The notes: generated by a model not told the origin, from the sequence alone. A stretch of DNA of 64,000 bases from Haloferax prahovense DSM 18310 (GCF_000336815.1 NZ_AOLG01000008.1:379742-443741), one strand, 5' to 3'; numbered from the stretch's first letter, positions 43,452 through 52,554 are shown. Numbers and translations are program-made.

Positions 43452-45302
43452 TTACGCCTCGGGTTCGGGCGCGGGCGGTTCCTGCGCGTCGTCGACGAGC
43501 TCCTGTGCGGGGTCCTCGCGAATCTCGTTGTGGAGGAGGACGCTGATGGGGAGCGTCGGCGCGCCGGTGACGAGGTTTTCGAGGACGATGAGGCGCTCTC
43601 GGGCGCGGGACATCCCGACGTAGAAGACGCGGCGCTCGTTGTCGGTGATGAGCGGGACGGGGCTCGTCGTCGCGGTGAACTCCTCGATACCGCGGGCTTC
43701 GAGCTCCTCGTCGGAGACGGAGGCGGCCATCTGCTCGACGACCTTCTCGGTCAGGTCGGTCGCCATGAACACGTGGTCGGCCTCGCGACCCTTCGCGGAG
43801 TGGATGGTGCCGACGCGGACGCGGCTGGGGTCCATCCCCTCGTAGTCGCCGCCGAAGTACGCGTTGACGGACTTGCGCTGGAAGCTCGTCACCTTGCGCA
43901 CCATGTCGCTTGCGGACGCGCTGTCGGGGGCGAACGGCGCGAAGTTCTTGATCTCCTTCGGCGTGAACTCGATGTTCGTGATGTCGTCGACGCCGGCTTC
44001 CTCCTGTCTGTCGTCGATGGCGTCGAAGAGGTCGTCGCGGTCGTTGGTGCCGAACGCGGAGTCCTGAAGCATGTCGGCGAGCCGGCGGGCCTCCAGCCCG
44101 TCGACGGGCTCTTCGGCCTCCAGCGCCTCGACCGCGCGGACGTACTGCGTGAGCCGGTCGGTCCACATGCGCTGGTCGGTCAGCGTCGAGAAGGGGATGC
44201 CCGACGGTAGGAACTCGTCGATGAACTGGAACATCTGGTAGCGCGCGCGGAACAGCACCATCACGGTGCCCTCGTCTTTCTCGACGGTGTAGCGGACGTT
44301 CCGGGCGAGTTCGAGCATCGACGGGCTCTCGACGGCCTCGACCGCGCCGCCTTCCTTGCGGGGCTTGAGGTCTTTTTCCTGTCGCTTGTCGATGTGGCGA
44401 ATCTCCCGGTTGACGACGTTGAGGACGTTCGACGGGAGGCGGTAGGAGTTCGGGAGAATCTCGTCGTTGTCGCGTTCGGCGTCGAGAAGCAGGTTCGGGT
44501 CCGCACCCTGCCACGCGTAGACGACCTGGTCGTCGTCGCCGGCGATGAGGACGCCCCGCATGTGGGGCTTCCACTCCTCGTACACGTCGTACTGGAGGGT
44601 CGTGATGTCCTGGAACTCGTCGATGACGAGGTAGTCGACGTTGGGGACGAGCGCGCGCTGCTTGACGCGTTCGAGCATGTCAGCGAATCCGACCAGCCCG
44701 TTTTCGCCCTTGTAGGCGCGCCACGCGCGGATGGCCTCGGGGATGTCGATGCGGTCGTCGTCGGAGGGCCACGTCGGCGTGTACTTGTTTCCTTCCTGCG
44801 CGTTCGGGTCGACCTCAGGCGGGAGGCGGACCTCTTCGACGTTCCACTGGAACGGCACGTCGTACCAGTCGGAGACGTCGCGGCGGGTGCGCTGGAGCCA
44901 CTGGCTCGTGGCGATGACCTTGTTCCCGATGGTGGTCGAGCGGGCGGTCCGACGGCCCGCGCCGCCGTACTCGTCTTCGAACTCGACGCCGTACTCCTCG
45001 CAGAACTCCTGTTTGTCGTTCTCGCCGACCACGTCGTTCCGCGAGAGGCTCAAGAGTTCGTACGCCTTCGCGTGCATCGTCGAGACGTTCCCCTTCAGCG
45101 ACCGCGGGTTGATGTCGAGTCGCTCCGCGAGCCGGTCGCGGACCTCGGCCGCCGCGGCTCGGGTGTAAGAGACAACGAGAATGTCGCGGATGGTGACGCC
45201 GTCTTGTTCGAGAATCTCCTCGACCTTGTCGAGCAAGGCCGTGGTCTTCCCGCTTCCCGGGCCGCCGAACAGCCGGGTGACGGTCACGTCGGATTCGCTC
45301 AT
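43452..45302 (-). CDS. UvrD/Rep-type superfamily 1 DNA helicase
   Basis: A 616-aa 3'-5' helicase with Walker A GGPGSGKTT (residues 13-21) and motif Ia VVSYTRAAAAEVRDR. DEFQD is motif II, GDDDQVVYAWQGAD motif III, and YRLPSNVLNVVNR motif IV. GTIHSAKGREADHVF and VGMSRARERLIVL are motifs V and VI. It is shorter than bacterial UvrD (about 720) but all motifs are present. It probably unwinds DNA in repair or replication-fork restart. It ends in an acidic Pro-rich tail and precedes the M24 homologue by 6 bp. Confidence 0.95.
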   Translation of the reverse strand: MSESDVTVTRLFGGPGSGKTTALLDKVEEILEQDGVTIRDILVVSYTRAAAAEVRDRLAERLDINPRSLKGNVSTMHAKAYELLSLSRNDVVGENDKQEFCEEYGVEFEDEYGGAGRRTARSTTIGNKVIATSQWLQRTRRDVSDWYDVPFQWNVEEVRLPPEVDPNAQEGNKYTPTWPSDDDRIDIPEAIRAWRAYKGENGLVGFADMLERVKQRALVPNVDYLVIDEFQDITTLQYDVYEEWKPHMRGVLIAGDDDQVVYAWQGADPNLLLDAERDNDEILPNSYRLPSNVLNVVNREIRHIDKRQEKDLKPRKEGGAVEAVESPSMLELARNVRYTVEKDEGTVMVLFRARYQMFQFIDEFLPSGIPFSTLTDQRMWTDRLTQYVRAVEALEAEEPVDGLEARRLADMLQDSAFGTNDRDDLFDAIDDRQEEAGVDDITNIEFTPKEIKNFAPFAPDSASASDMVRKVTSFQRKSVNAYFGGDYEGMDPSRVRVGTIHSAKGREADHVFMATDLTEKVVEQMAASVSDEELEARGIEEFTATTSPVPLITDNERRVFYVGMSRARERLIVLENLVTGAPTLPISVLLHNEIREDPAQELVDDAQEPPAPEPEA

Positions 45303-45318
45303 TGTGCACGTTCACGGC

Positions 45319-45333
45319 CTTATCGGTGATAAG
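45319..45333 (-). promoter_or_regulatory. CTTATC-GGT-GATAAG dyad over the helicase promoter
   Basis: A perfect 6-bp inverted repeat with a 3-bp spacer, centred 24 bp before the helicase ATG. It overlaps the position of the TATA box. It could be both promoter element and operator. Confidence 0.5.
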
Positions 45334-45460
45334 CGACGTGCTTCTGACGAGGGCGAACGCGCCCGGAGCAGTCGTACTCGCCGGGCGTTCGCGGACGGCT
45401 CACCGAACGGGTGAGAAACCGTCGAGAACAGGTGCTTGTGGCTTGGTCAGTTCGGACGCG

Positions 45461-45637
45461 TCAGGCCTCCGGCACCCACCCGCAGACGGAGCAGGTCGCC
45501 GCGCCCATGTCGTGCAGAGCCCCGCAGTCGGGACACTGCAGCTTGTTATAGGATCGGTCCCAGCGTACCGGTTCTGTCTCGTGACCGCGGTCGGTCAAGA
45601 ACTGGTCGAACAAGTCGTCACTGGGTGCTGAGGCCAT
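45461..45637 (-). CDS. 58-aa zinc-finger protein (HVO_0416-like)
   Basis: A short gene read from the reverse strand: MASAPSDDLFDQFLTDRG opens it. CPDCGALH (C35, C38) and CSVCGWVPEA (C49, C52) form a four-Cys zinc site near the C-terminus. I recall haloarchaeal zinc-finger micro-proteins of this kind, one called the HVO_0416 family. Such proteins may regulate or tether other factors. The TATA-like CTATTTAG (45661-45668) is centred 27 bp before the start. Confidence comes from frame, Cys pattern and promoter. Confidence 0.8.
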   Translation of the reverse strand: MASAPSDDLFDQFLTDRGHETEPVRWDRSYNKLQCPDCGALHDMGAATCSVCGWVPEA

Positions 45638-45641
45638 ACGT

Positions 45642-45659
45642 GGTATGATATGGCATACC
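45642..45659. promoter_or_regulatory. GGTATG-N6-CATACC inverted repeat at the zinc-finger gene start
   Basis: A perfect 6-bp dyad lies between the TATA box and the ATG of the 58-aa gene, where a bound protein would block initiation. It may be an autoregulatory operator. Confidence 0.45.
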
Positions 45660-45728
45660 CCTATTTAGTTCCTGCGACGACTCCGAAGCGTCGAAAATCG
45701 GGGGACTGCGGCGGACTGTCAGTCTCGC

Positions 45729-47243
45729 CTACAGGTCGTACAGCGACCCGTACTTCGACTCCACGTAGTCGAGGAACGCGTCGGCGGCGAAATCTTCACC
45801 GGTGGCCCGTTTCACGAGGTCGTTGGTCTCGTAGCGGCGGCCGTGCTGGTGGACGTTCTCGCGGAGCCACTCGCGGAGGTCGCCGAACTCGCCGTCGGCC
45901 AGTTTCCCGTCGAGGTCGTCGATGTCCTCCTCGGCGGCCGAAAACAGCTGGGCGGCCATGATGGAGCCGAGCGAGTAGGTCGGGAAGTAGCCGAAGTTCC
46001 CGTACGCCCAGTGGATGTCCTGCAGACAGCCCTCGGAATCGGTGTCCGGGCGGATGCCGAGGTACTCCTCGTACTTGTCGTTCCACGCCTCCGGCACGTC
46101 CTCGACGGCGAGGTCGCCGGCGATGAGTTCGCGTTCGAGTTCGAACCGGATGACGATGTGCAGGTGGTAGGTCAGTTCGTCCGCCTCGACGCGGATGAGG
46201 TTGTCGTCGTACACCTGATTGGCGGCCTCGTAGGCCTCCTCGACCGTCGCGTCGACCTCCGGGAACCGGTCTTCGAGCGTGGGCAGGAAGTGCCGCCAGA
46301 AGGCCCGCGAGCGCCCGACGTGGTTCTCCCAGAGCCGCGACTGCGACTCGTGGACTGAGAGGTTGCGGTTCTCACCGAGCGGCGTCGCGTAGTGTTCGTC
46401 CGGCAGGCCGAGCGTGTACAGCGCGTGGCCGAACTCGTGGACGGTCGAGAACAGCGACCCGAGCACGTCGGACTCGTCGTAGCGGGTCGTCACGCGGGCG
46501 TCGAACTGCGTCCCCGACGAGAACGGGTGCGGGGCGGTGTCGAGGCGGCCGCGCTCCCACGGGTAGCCGAGCGTCGAGAGCGCGTCGCGGACGAGCGTCT
46601 CCTGGTCTTCCTCGGGGAACTCGCCCTCGAAGGCGTCCACCGCGAGGTCGACGTCGGACTCGCGGATGTCCTCTATCATCGGGACGAGCACCTCGCGCAC
46701 CTCGGCGAGAATCTCCTCGGCCTGTTCGAGGGGCAGACACGGCTCGTAGTCCTCGAACAGCACCTCGTAGGGGTCGCGGTCGGGGTCGATGTGCTCGGCG
46801 TACTGCCGCTTCAGTTCGACGTGCTTCTCCAGATGCGGCGCGAACGTCTCGAAGTCGTCTTCGGCCTTCGCCTGCTTCCACGCCGGGATGGCCTCCGAGG
46901 ACGCCGCGGAAATCTTCTCGACGAGGTCGTTCGGCACGCGGGCCGCCCGCTCGTAGTCGCGGCGGAGTTCGCGCAGCACGTCGGCCTGCTCGTCGGTCGG
47001 GTCGTCGGCCTCGGCCGAGTCGAGGAGTTCTCCGAACTCGTCGTCGGTCAGGAGTTCGTGGCTCAGCGCCGACAGCGCCGACATCTGCTGGGAGCGCGCG
47101 GGCGTCCCCTCGTCGGGCATCATGACCTGCTGGTCCCACGAGAGGATGCCGCCGGCGTTCTCGACGTTGGCGATTCGCTTGTACTTCTGGAGAAGCTGGT
47201 CGTACGCCGACTCCGAGTCGGACTCTGCGGAGGATTGCGCCAT
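45729..47243 (-). CDS. Carboxypeptidase, M32 family (Taq/Pfu type)
   Basis: A 504-aa zinc carboxypeptidase that removes C-terminal residues other than Pro. The zinc helix HEFGHAL begins at His269, and the M32 marks SVHESQSRLWENHVGR and the GTQFDARVTTRYDESD block are present. It is mostly helical and cytoplasmic with no signal peptide. Length matches the family (about 500). A TATA-like TTAATACGCC on its strand (around 47268) precedes the ATG by about 25 bp. Confidence 0.95.
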   Translation of the reverse strand: MAQSSAESDSESAYDQLLQKYKRIANVENAGGILSWDQQVMMPDEGTPARSQQMSALSALSHELLTDDEFGELLDSAEADDPTDEQADVLRELRRDYERAARVPNDLVEKISAASSEAIPAWKQAKAEDDFETFAPHLEKHVELKRQYAEHIDPDRDPYEVLFEDYEPCLPLEQAEEILAEVREVLVPMIEDIRESDVDLAVDAFEGEFPEEDQETLVRDALSTLGYPWERGRLDTAPHPFSSGTQFDARVTTRYDESDVLGSLFSTVHEFGHALYTLGLPDEHYATPLGENRNLSVHESQSRLWENHVGRSRAFWRHFLPTLEDRFPEVDATVEEAYEAANQVYDDNLIRVEADELTYHLHIVIRFELERELIAGDLAVEDVPEAWNDKYEEYLGIRPDTDSEGCLQDIHWAYGNFGYFPTYSLGSIMAAQLFSAAEEDIDDLDGKLADGEFGDLREWLRENVHQHGRRYETNDLVKRATGEDFAADAFLDYVESKYGSLYDL

Positions 47244-47393
47244 AGTACGAATGGTGGTCTCGGAGGCGTATTAAATCGCAGGAGCCGGTTATCCGTGGTG
47301 GGCTTTTGATACGCGGTTGTCGCTTGTCGCTCCGTCCCCGAGGATACCGGAATCGCCCCCGCCGCCGTAACAGCCGCGGTCGATACCACCGCG

Positions 47394-47564
47394 AAAGCCC
47401 CCGCGAGCGACGACTCCCGCGGCGACGCGCGCTCCTCGGCCTCCGGCCTGCGGTGCTCACGCCGCCGGGGTTCGCCCTCGCTCGCGGCCCCTTTCAGTCC
47501 CGCCCGGTGGTTTGTCGGGAGTCGTCGCGGGTGGTGTGTTCAGGCGTCGTCGCGGGGGGTTTTG
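47394..47564. repeat. GC-rich intergenic element with inverted ends, probably dispersed
   Basis: A 171-bp stretch between M32 and M20. Outer ends AAAGCCCCCGCG... (47394) and ...CGCGGGGGGTTTT (to 47564) are imperfect inverted repeats. Inside, GCGACGACTCCCG (47407-47419) and CGGGAGTCGTCGC (47516-47528) are perfect 13-bp inverted repeats. The phrase CCCCTTTCAGTCCCGCCCG (about 47489-47507) is, to my memory, common between genes in haloarchaeal genomes. It has no coding frame I can support. Nothing else is evident in the rest of the 328-bp gap beyond the M32 promoter. Confidence 0.5.
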
Positions 47565-47571
47565 ACCGCTC

Positions 47572-48666
47572 TCACCAGTCTTCCACGAGGCCACGGTACG
47601 TCTCGTAACACCGCGCCAGCACGTCGAGCGACACGCTCTCGTTTTTCGTGTGCGCCTCGCCCGGCTCCGAGGGGCCGTAGACGACGCAGGTCGTCCCGGC
47701 CTGCGCCAGCCATCCGGCGTCGGTCGCGTGGGGCTTCGTCGTCTGCTCCGGCTCCGCGTCGCTGCGGGCCTCGTGAACCGACCGGGCGGCGTCGAGGACG
47801 CGCTCGGCGAAGTCGGCGTCGTCGCACGCCATCGGCGGGAGGTCCTGTTCGACGACCCACTCGACGCCCTCGAGTTCCGCCGTCCGCGCGAGGTCGGCGA
47901 AGCCGCCGGGGACGGTCCGCTCGTCGATGGTCACTTCACAGCGGTCCGGGATGACGTTCCACGCGCTCCCGCCGTCGATTTCGGTGACGGCGATGCTCCC
48001 CGAGACGGGGTGGCCGAGGACCTCGGCGTCCGGCACCGAGAGGTCGCGGACCACGTCCACGGCGTCGGTCGCGCGGTAGACGGCGTTCTCGCCGCGCTCG
48101 GGTTCGCTGGCGTGGCAGGCGGTCCCCGACGCGACGAGGGTGCTCGCCCGGCGGCCGCGGTGGGCGACCACCACGTCGGTCCGGTCGGGACCGGTGTAGT
48201 TCGTCGACCCCTCGGCGACGACGGCGTAGTCGAGTTCGAAGCCGTCGTCGAGGGCGGCGCGGACGCCTTCCCCGCCGATTTCCTCGCCGACGAACGAGGC
48301 GAAGACGACCTCAGAATCGACCTCGGCGGTGGCGTCGCGGAAGGCGAGCATCGAGGCCGCGACGGCCCCTTTCATGTCCGCCGAGCCGCGGCCGTAGAGT
48401 CGGCCGTCGCGGGTCTCGACCACGTAGTCGCCGTCGTCCGTCGTCTGTCGGTCGGCCGGCGGGACCACGTCGTGGTGGCCGACGAGCGCGAGCGATTCGC
48501 CGACGCCGGGGTTGACGCGGGCGACGACGTTCCCCGCGTCGTCTCTGGTCACGTCGGCGTCGGTCTCCTCGCGGAGCCACGATTCGATGCGGTCGCCGAC
48601 GGCGGTCTCGTCTTCGTGGCTCGGCACCGACACGAGGGCCGCCGTGAGGTCGCGGAGTTCGTCCAT
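47572..48666 (-). CDS. M20-family metallopeptidase/deacylase (ArgE/DapE type)
   Basis: A 364-aa enzyme with the di-zinc residues in place. GHHDVVPP gives His64/Asp66, GRGSADMKGA gives Asp97, and GEEIGGEG gives Glu128/Glu129. A dimerisation lid domain follows (around residues 170-280, HRGRRASTLVASGTACHASEPERGENA). It may hydrolyse N-acyl amino acids or dipeptides; ArgE or DapE specificity is not distinguishable from sequence. ATG 48666 is chosen because the region upstream overlaps the next gene's promoter. Confidence 0.88.
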   Translation of the reverse strand: MDELRDLTAALVSVPSHEDETAVGDRIESWLREETDADVTRDDAGNVVARVNPGVGESLALVGHHDVVPPADRQTTDDGDYVVETRDGRLYGRGSADMKGAVAASMLAFRDATAEVDSEVVFASFVGEEIGGEGVRAALDDGFELDYAVVAEGSTNYTGPDRTDVVVAHRGRRASTLVASGTACHASEPERGENAVYRATDAVDVVRDLSVPDAEVLGHPVSGSIAVTEIDGGSAWNVIPDRCEVTIDERTVPGGFADLARTAELEGVEWVVEQDLPPMACDDADFAERVLDAARSVHEARSDAEPEQTTKPHATDAGWLAQAGTTCVVYGPSEPGEAHTKNESVSLDVLARCYETYRGLVEDW

Positions 48667-48795
48667 GCGGGCCCGTCGAGGGGTCGCTCCAAAAGCGTGT
48701 GGCGTCCGGCAGTCCGCGCGTGGGCCCGCCGCAGCCGAGGACGACTGTCGCCACGCGGCACCCGCCGTTATCAATATTCGAGAATGCACGGCCCG

Positions 48796-48804
48796 GCTTA
48801 TTGT
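48796..48804 (+). promoter_or_regulatory. TATA box of the transducer gene
   Basis: GCTTATTGT is centred 27 bp before ATG 48826, predicting a leaderless transcript. Confidence 0.6.
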
Positions 48805-48825
48805 GCGTTCCCTGCACGTCCGAGT

Positions 48826-50457
48826 ATGCGACTCGTCTCGACGTACGAACGGTTGCTCTGGGGAAGCATGGACGCGCTTGGAATCTCGGACTCGGTCGAG
48901 AGAAAGGTCGTCGCAGCCGTTGCCATCCAGTTTGCGGTCTCTCTCGCACAGGCCGCGCTCCCGTGGGTCGCGACCGGCGCGCTCCGACTCGAACTCTCGG
49001 CGCTCTTCCTGTTCGGTGCCGGCCTCGCGTTCGTCAACACGATTATCATCACGCGAAAAGACATCGTCTCGCCTATCGAGTCCATCTCGTCGGCGGCCGC
49101 GGGCGTCGCGGCGGGCGACCTCTCGGCCCGGCCCCCAGACGTGACCGGGAACGACGAGGTGGCTCGGCTTGCCGACGACTTCGCCGCGATGCACGACCAC
49201 CTCTGTATCGTCGCCTCGCAGGCGGGCGCGCTCGCCGACCAGCGGTTCGACGACCCGGCGCTCGACGAGGACTTACCGGGCGAGTTCGGCGACGCGCTCG
49301 ACCGGATGCAGCGCGACCTCGCCGACTACACGCGTAACCTCCAGCACCTCGTGGAAGCGTTCGCCGAGGCGACCTCGCGGGCGCAGGCGGGAGACCTCAC
49401 CGTCACCATCGACACCGACGACTGGGGCGTCGACGACGAGCGATACGAGGAGGTCGCGGCGACCTACAACGACCTCGTCCGCACCCTCTCGTCGACCATC
49501 GGCGAGGTGCAGTCGTTCGCGCAGGCGGTGTCGGAGATGAGTTCGACCGCCCGCGAGCACGTCCGCCGGGCCGACGCCGCCAGCGAGGAAGTCGCCGCTT
49601 CGGTCACCGAAATCTCCGACGGCGCGGGGGCGCAGACCGAGCACCTCCAGACCGTCTCCGACGAACTCAACACGCTCTCGGCGACCGTCGAGGAGATAGC
49701 CGCCTCCGCGGACGAGGTCGCCACCACCGCCGAGACGGCCTCCGAGCGCGGCGAGGTCGGCCGGGACGCGGCGACCGAGGCGATGCGGGAGCTGGACACC
49801 GTGGAGGCTCGCATCGACCGCACCGCCGACGCCGTCGCCGAACTCACGGAGAGTATCGAGGAGATAGACGAAATCGCGGCGTTCATCGAGCACGTGGGGT
49901 CCCAGACCGACCTGCTCGCCATCAACGCGGCCATCGAGGCCGCCCACGCGGGCGAGGCCGGCGACGGCTTCGGCGTCGTCGCTCAGGAGGTCAAGTCGCT
50001 CGCCGAGGAGACTCGCGACTCGGCCGACGAGGTGTCCGGCCTCATCGCCGACATCACCGACCACTCCGAGGAGACGCTCGCCGACGTGCGGGAGATGAAC
50101 CGGCAGGTCGCCGACAGCCTGGAGACCGTCACCGAGGCCATCGGCGAGTTCGAGAGCATCGTGGACATGGTGACGGACATCGACGCCAGCGTGGCCGAGG
50201 TGAGCGCCGCGACCGACCAGCAGGCCACGTCGGCGGCGGATATCGCCGCCCGCGTCGACGACGTTGCCAACATCTCCGAGGAGACTTCCGGTCAGTCGCG
50301 GACCGTCGTCGAGACGGCACAGGAACAGTCCACGTCCATCGGTGACCTCGCGGACCAGACCGAGGTGCTGTCGTCGCGGGCGGCCGACCTCGACGGCCTC
50401 GTCGGGTCGTTCGAAGTCATCGGCGGGAAGCGAGCGGTCGCGCCCGGCGACGACTGA
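48826..50457 (+). CDS. Methyl-accepting chemotaxis protein-like transducer without a large sensor domain
   Basis: A 543-aa signal transducer. Two N-terminal helices (about residues 26-48 and 58-78) have only a short extracytoplasmic loop. HAMP regions follow (IVSPIESISSAAAGVAAGDLSARP and a second block about residues 165-215). The methyl-accepting coiled coil has the conserved tip QTDLLAINAAIEAAHAGEAG and EVKSLAEETRDSA. It would signal through CheA/CheW to the archaellum. The lack of a sensor suggests that it senses through the membrane or a partner. An opposite-strand peptidase lies upstream; no rhodopsin gene is nearby. Confidence 0.92.
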   Translation: MRLVSTYERLLWGSMDALGISDSVERKVVAAVAIQFAVSLAQAALPWVATGALRLELSALFLFGAGLAFVNTIIITRKDIVSPIESISSAAAGVAAGDLSARPPDVTGNDEVARLADDFAAMHDHLCIVASQAGALADQRFDDPALDEDLPGEFGDALDRMQRDLADYTRNLQHLVEAFAEATSRAQAGDLTVTIDTDDWGVDDERYEEVAATYNDLVRTLSSTIGEVQSFAQAVSEMSSTAREHVRRADAASEEVAASVTEISDGAGAQTEHLQTVSDELNTLSATVEEIAASADEVATTAETASERGEVGRDAATEAMRELDTVEARIDRTADAVAELTESIEEIDEIAAFIEHVGSQTDLLAINAAIEAAHAGEAGDGFGVVAQEVKSLAEETRDSADEVSGLIADITDHSEETLADVREMNRQVADSLETVTEAIGEFESIVDMVTDIDASVAEVSAATDQQATSAADIAARVDDVANISEETSGQSRTVVETAQEQSTSIGDLADQTEVLSSRAADLDGLVGSFEVIGGKRAVAPGDD

Positions 50458-50553
50458 ATCGAAGTCGAGAGCCGCGGTCCCACCCGCCGCCCCGTCGGCG
50501 GTGTCACCGCTTTTATCTACAACCTTATCCGTCACCCGCCCAAACCCACGCGC

Positions 50554-52434
50554 ATGAAGATAGTGCCGGACACGAGCGCGGTCATCGACGGTCGCGTGTC
50601 CGAGCGAGTCGACGACGGCACCTACGAGGGTGCCGACGTACTCGTCCCCGAGGCGGTCGTCAGCGAACTCGAATCGCAGGCCAACGACGGCCGTGACACG
50701 GGCTGGGAGGGCCTCTCCGAACTCCAGCGTCTCGCGGAATTCGCCGACGACGGCGTCATCGACCTCAAGTACGTCGGTCGCCGCCCGAGTTCCGGCGAGA
50801 CGAAGGGTGCCGGCGAGGGCGACATCGACGCGCTCATCCGCGACATCGCCACCGAGCGGTCGGCGACGCTCCTGACGAGCGACGTGGTGCAGGCCGAAGT
50901 GGCGAAGGCGAAGGGCGTCTCGGTCGAGTACGTCGAGGCCGCGGTCCGCGGCTCCGGCGGGCTCATCATCGAGCGCTTCTTCGACGACCAGACGATGTCG
51001 GTCCACCTCAAGACCGGCACCCGCCCGAAGGCCAAACGCGGCGCGGTCGGCGAGATGCACTACCAGCCCATCGCCGACGAGCCGACCGACGAGGCGACGA
51101 TGAAGGAGTGGGCGGACGACATCATCAACTCCGCCCGCGCCGCCACCGACGGCTTCGTCGAACTCTCCGAGCCGGGCATGGACATCGTCCAGTTCCGCGA
51201 CTACCGCATCGCGGTCGCTCGCCCGCCGTTCGCCGACGGCATCGAAATCACCGCCGTCCGGCCCATCGTCAAGACGGAACTCGACGACTACGAGTTCGCC
51301 GACGAACTCCGCGACCGACTCGCCGAGCGCCAGCGCGGCGTCCTCATCGCGGGGGCGCCCGGTGCCGGGAAGTCCACGTTCGCGCAGGCGGTCGCCGAGT
51401 TCCTCAACGACAGCGACTACGCGGTCAAGACGATGGAAAAGCCCCGCGACCTGCAGGTCGGCCCGGACATCACCCAGTACACCGCCCTCGGCGGCGACAT
51501 GGCGAAGACGGCCGACTCCCTGCTGCTCGTGCGCCCGGACTACACCATCTACGACGAGGTCAGAAAGACCGAGGACTTCTCGGTGTTCTCCGACATGCGC
51601 CTCGCGGGCGTCGGCATGGTCGGCGTCGTCCACGCCACCCGCGCCATCGACGCGCTCCAGCGCCTCGTCGGCCGGGTCGAACTCGGCATGATTCCGCAGG
51701 TCGTCGACACCGTCGTCTACATCGAGGACGGCGAGGTCCACACGGTGTACGACGTGAGCACCGAGGTCAAGGTGCCCGAGGGCCTCTTCGCGGAGGACCT
51801 CGCCCGCCCGGTCATCCAGATTCGGGACTTCGAGACCGGCACGCCGAAGTACGAGATTTACACGTTCAACCGGCAGGTCGTCACCGTCCCGCTCGGCGAG
51901 GGCGGAGAAGAGAAAGAAAGCGGCGTCTCCCGGCTGGCGAAACAGGAGATCGAACGCGAGATTCGCTCTATCGCCCGCGGCCACGTCGACGTCGACCTGA
52001 AGGGCCAGAACCGCGCGGTCGTCTACGTCGAGGAAGACGACATCTCCTACGTCATCGGGAAGGGCGGCGGCCGCATCTCGGACGTCGAAGACCGCCTCGG
52101 TATCGATATCGACGTGCGGACCCACGACGAAAAGCCCTCGTCGTCGGGACAGCGCGCGGGCGCGAACGCCGGCGGTCAGTCCGGTGCGTCCGGTTCCGGC
52201 GGCGGGACCGGCGAGGGCGTCGTCGTGACGCCCGAGGTCACCTCGCGGCACGTCATCGTCCGGATGGACGGCCACGTCGGCGAGACCGTCGAGGTCCGCG
52301 CGGACGACGAATACCTGTTCACGGCGACGGTCGGCCGCGGCGGGGACATTCAGGTCTCGCGCGGTAGCGCCATCGCCGAGGAACTGGAGAACGCTATCGA
52401 TAGAAAACAGCAGATTACGGTCGTTCCGGCCTAG
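50554..52434 (+). CDS. PIN-domain/KH ATPase (VapC-ATPase fusion)
   Basis: A 626-aa archaeal protein. The N-terminal PIN domain begins MKIVPDTSAVIDGR (acid residues typical of RNases). A RecA/PilT-like ATPase has Walker A GAPGAGKST at about residues 266-274 and a Walker B-like LLVRPDYTIYDEVRK. A KH-like region with VIGKGGGRI lies near residue 498, and the rest of the C-terminus is Gly/Ser-rich plus a beta domain. This RNA-acting fusion is conserved across archaea. Exact RNA target unknown. It is convergent with the winged-helix gene. Confidence 0.9.
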   Translation: MKIVPDTSAVIDGRVSERVDDGTYEGADVLVPEAVVSELESQANDGRDTGWEGLSELQRLAEFADDGVIDLKYVGRRPSSGETKGAGEGDIDALIRDIATERSATLLTSDVVQAEVAKAKGVSVEYVEAAVRGSGGLIIERFFDDQTMSVHLKTGTRPKAKRGAVGEMHYQPIADEPTDEATMKEWADDIINSARAATDGFVELSEPGMDIVQFRDYRIAVARPPFADGIEITAVRPIVKTELDDYEFADELRDRLAERQRGVLIAGAPGAGKSTFAQAVAEFLNDSDYAVKTMEKPRDLQVGPDITQYTALGGDMAKTADSLLLVRPDYTIYDEVRKTEDFSVFSDMRLAGVGMVGVVHATRAIDALQRLVGRVELGMIPQVVDTVVYIEDGEVHTVYDVSTEVKVPEGLFAEDLARPVIQIRDFETGTPKYEIYTFNRQVVTVPLGEGGEEKESGVSRLAKQEIEREIRSIARGHVDVDLKGQNRAVVYVEEDDISYVIGKGGGRISDVEDRLGIDIDVRTHDEKPSSSGQRAGANAGGQSGASGSGGGTGEGVVVTPEVTSRHVIVRMDGHVGETVEVRADDEYLFTATVGRGGDIQVSRGSAIAEELENAIDRKQQITVVPA

Positions 52435-52554
52435 GAGAACGGCCGAATCGTCGTTTTCGTCGTCTGTCGGTCGTTTTCGACCGGGGCGACGCGTCGCAAC
52501 TGGTCTCTTCCGACACCGACTGCGAAGCGTGCGGTGGTTCCGCGGCGGTTCTAG

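Noticed and set aside
47650..50457. A 935-codon forward frame reading through the M20 gene into the transducer
   Set aside because: Its first 390 codons are the antisense of the M20 peptidase. The transducer has its own TATA box and a clean start at 48826.
49273..52275. A 1000-codon open frame on the minus strand
   Set aside because: It is the antisense shadow of the transducer and PIN-ATPase genes. In GC-rich haloarchaeal DNA such frames lack stops by chance, and the protein is repetitive Val/Asp/Arg with no domain.
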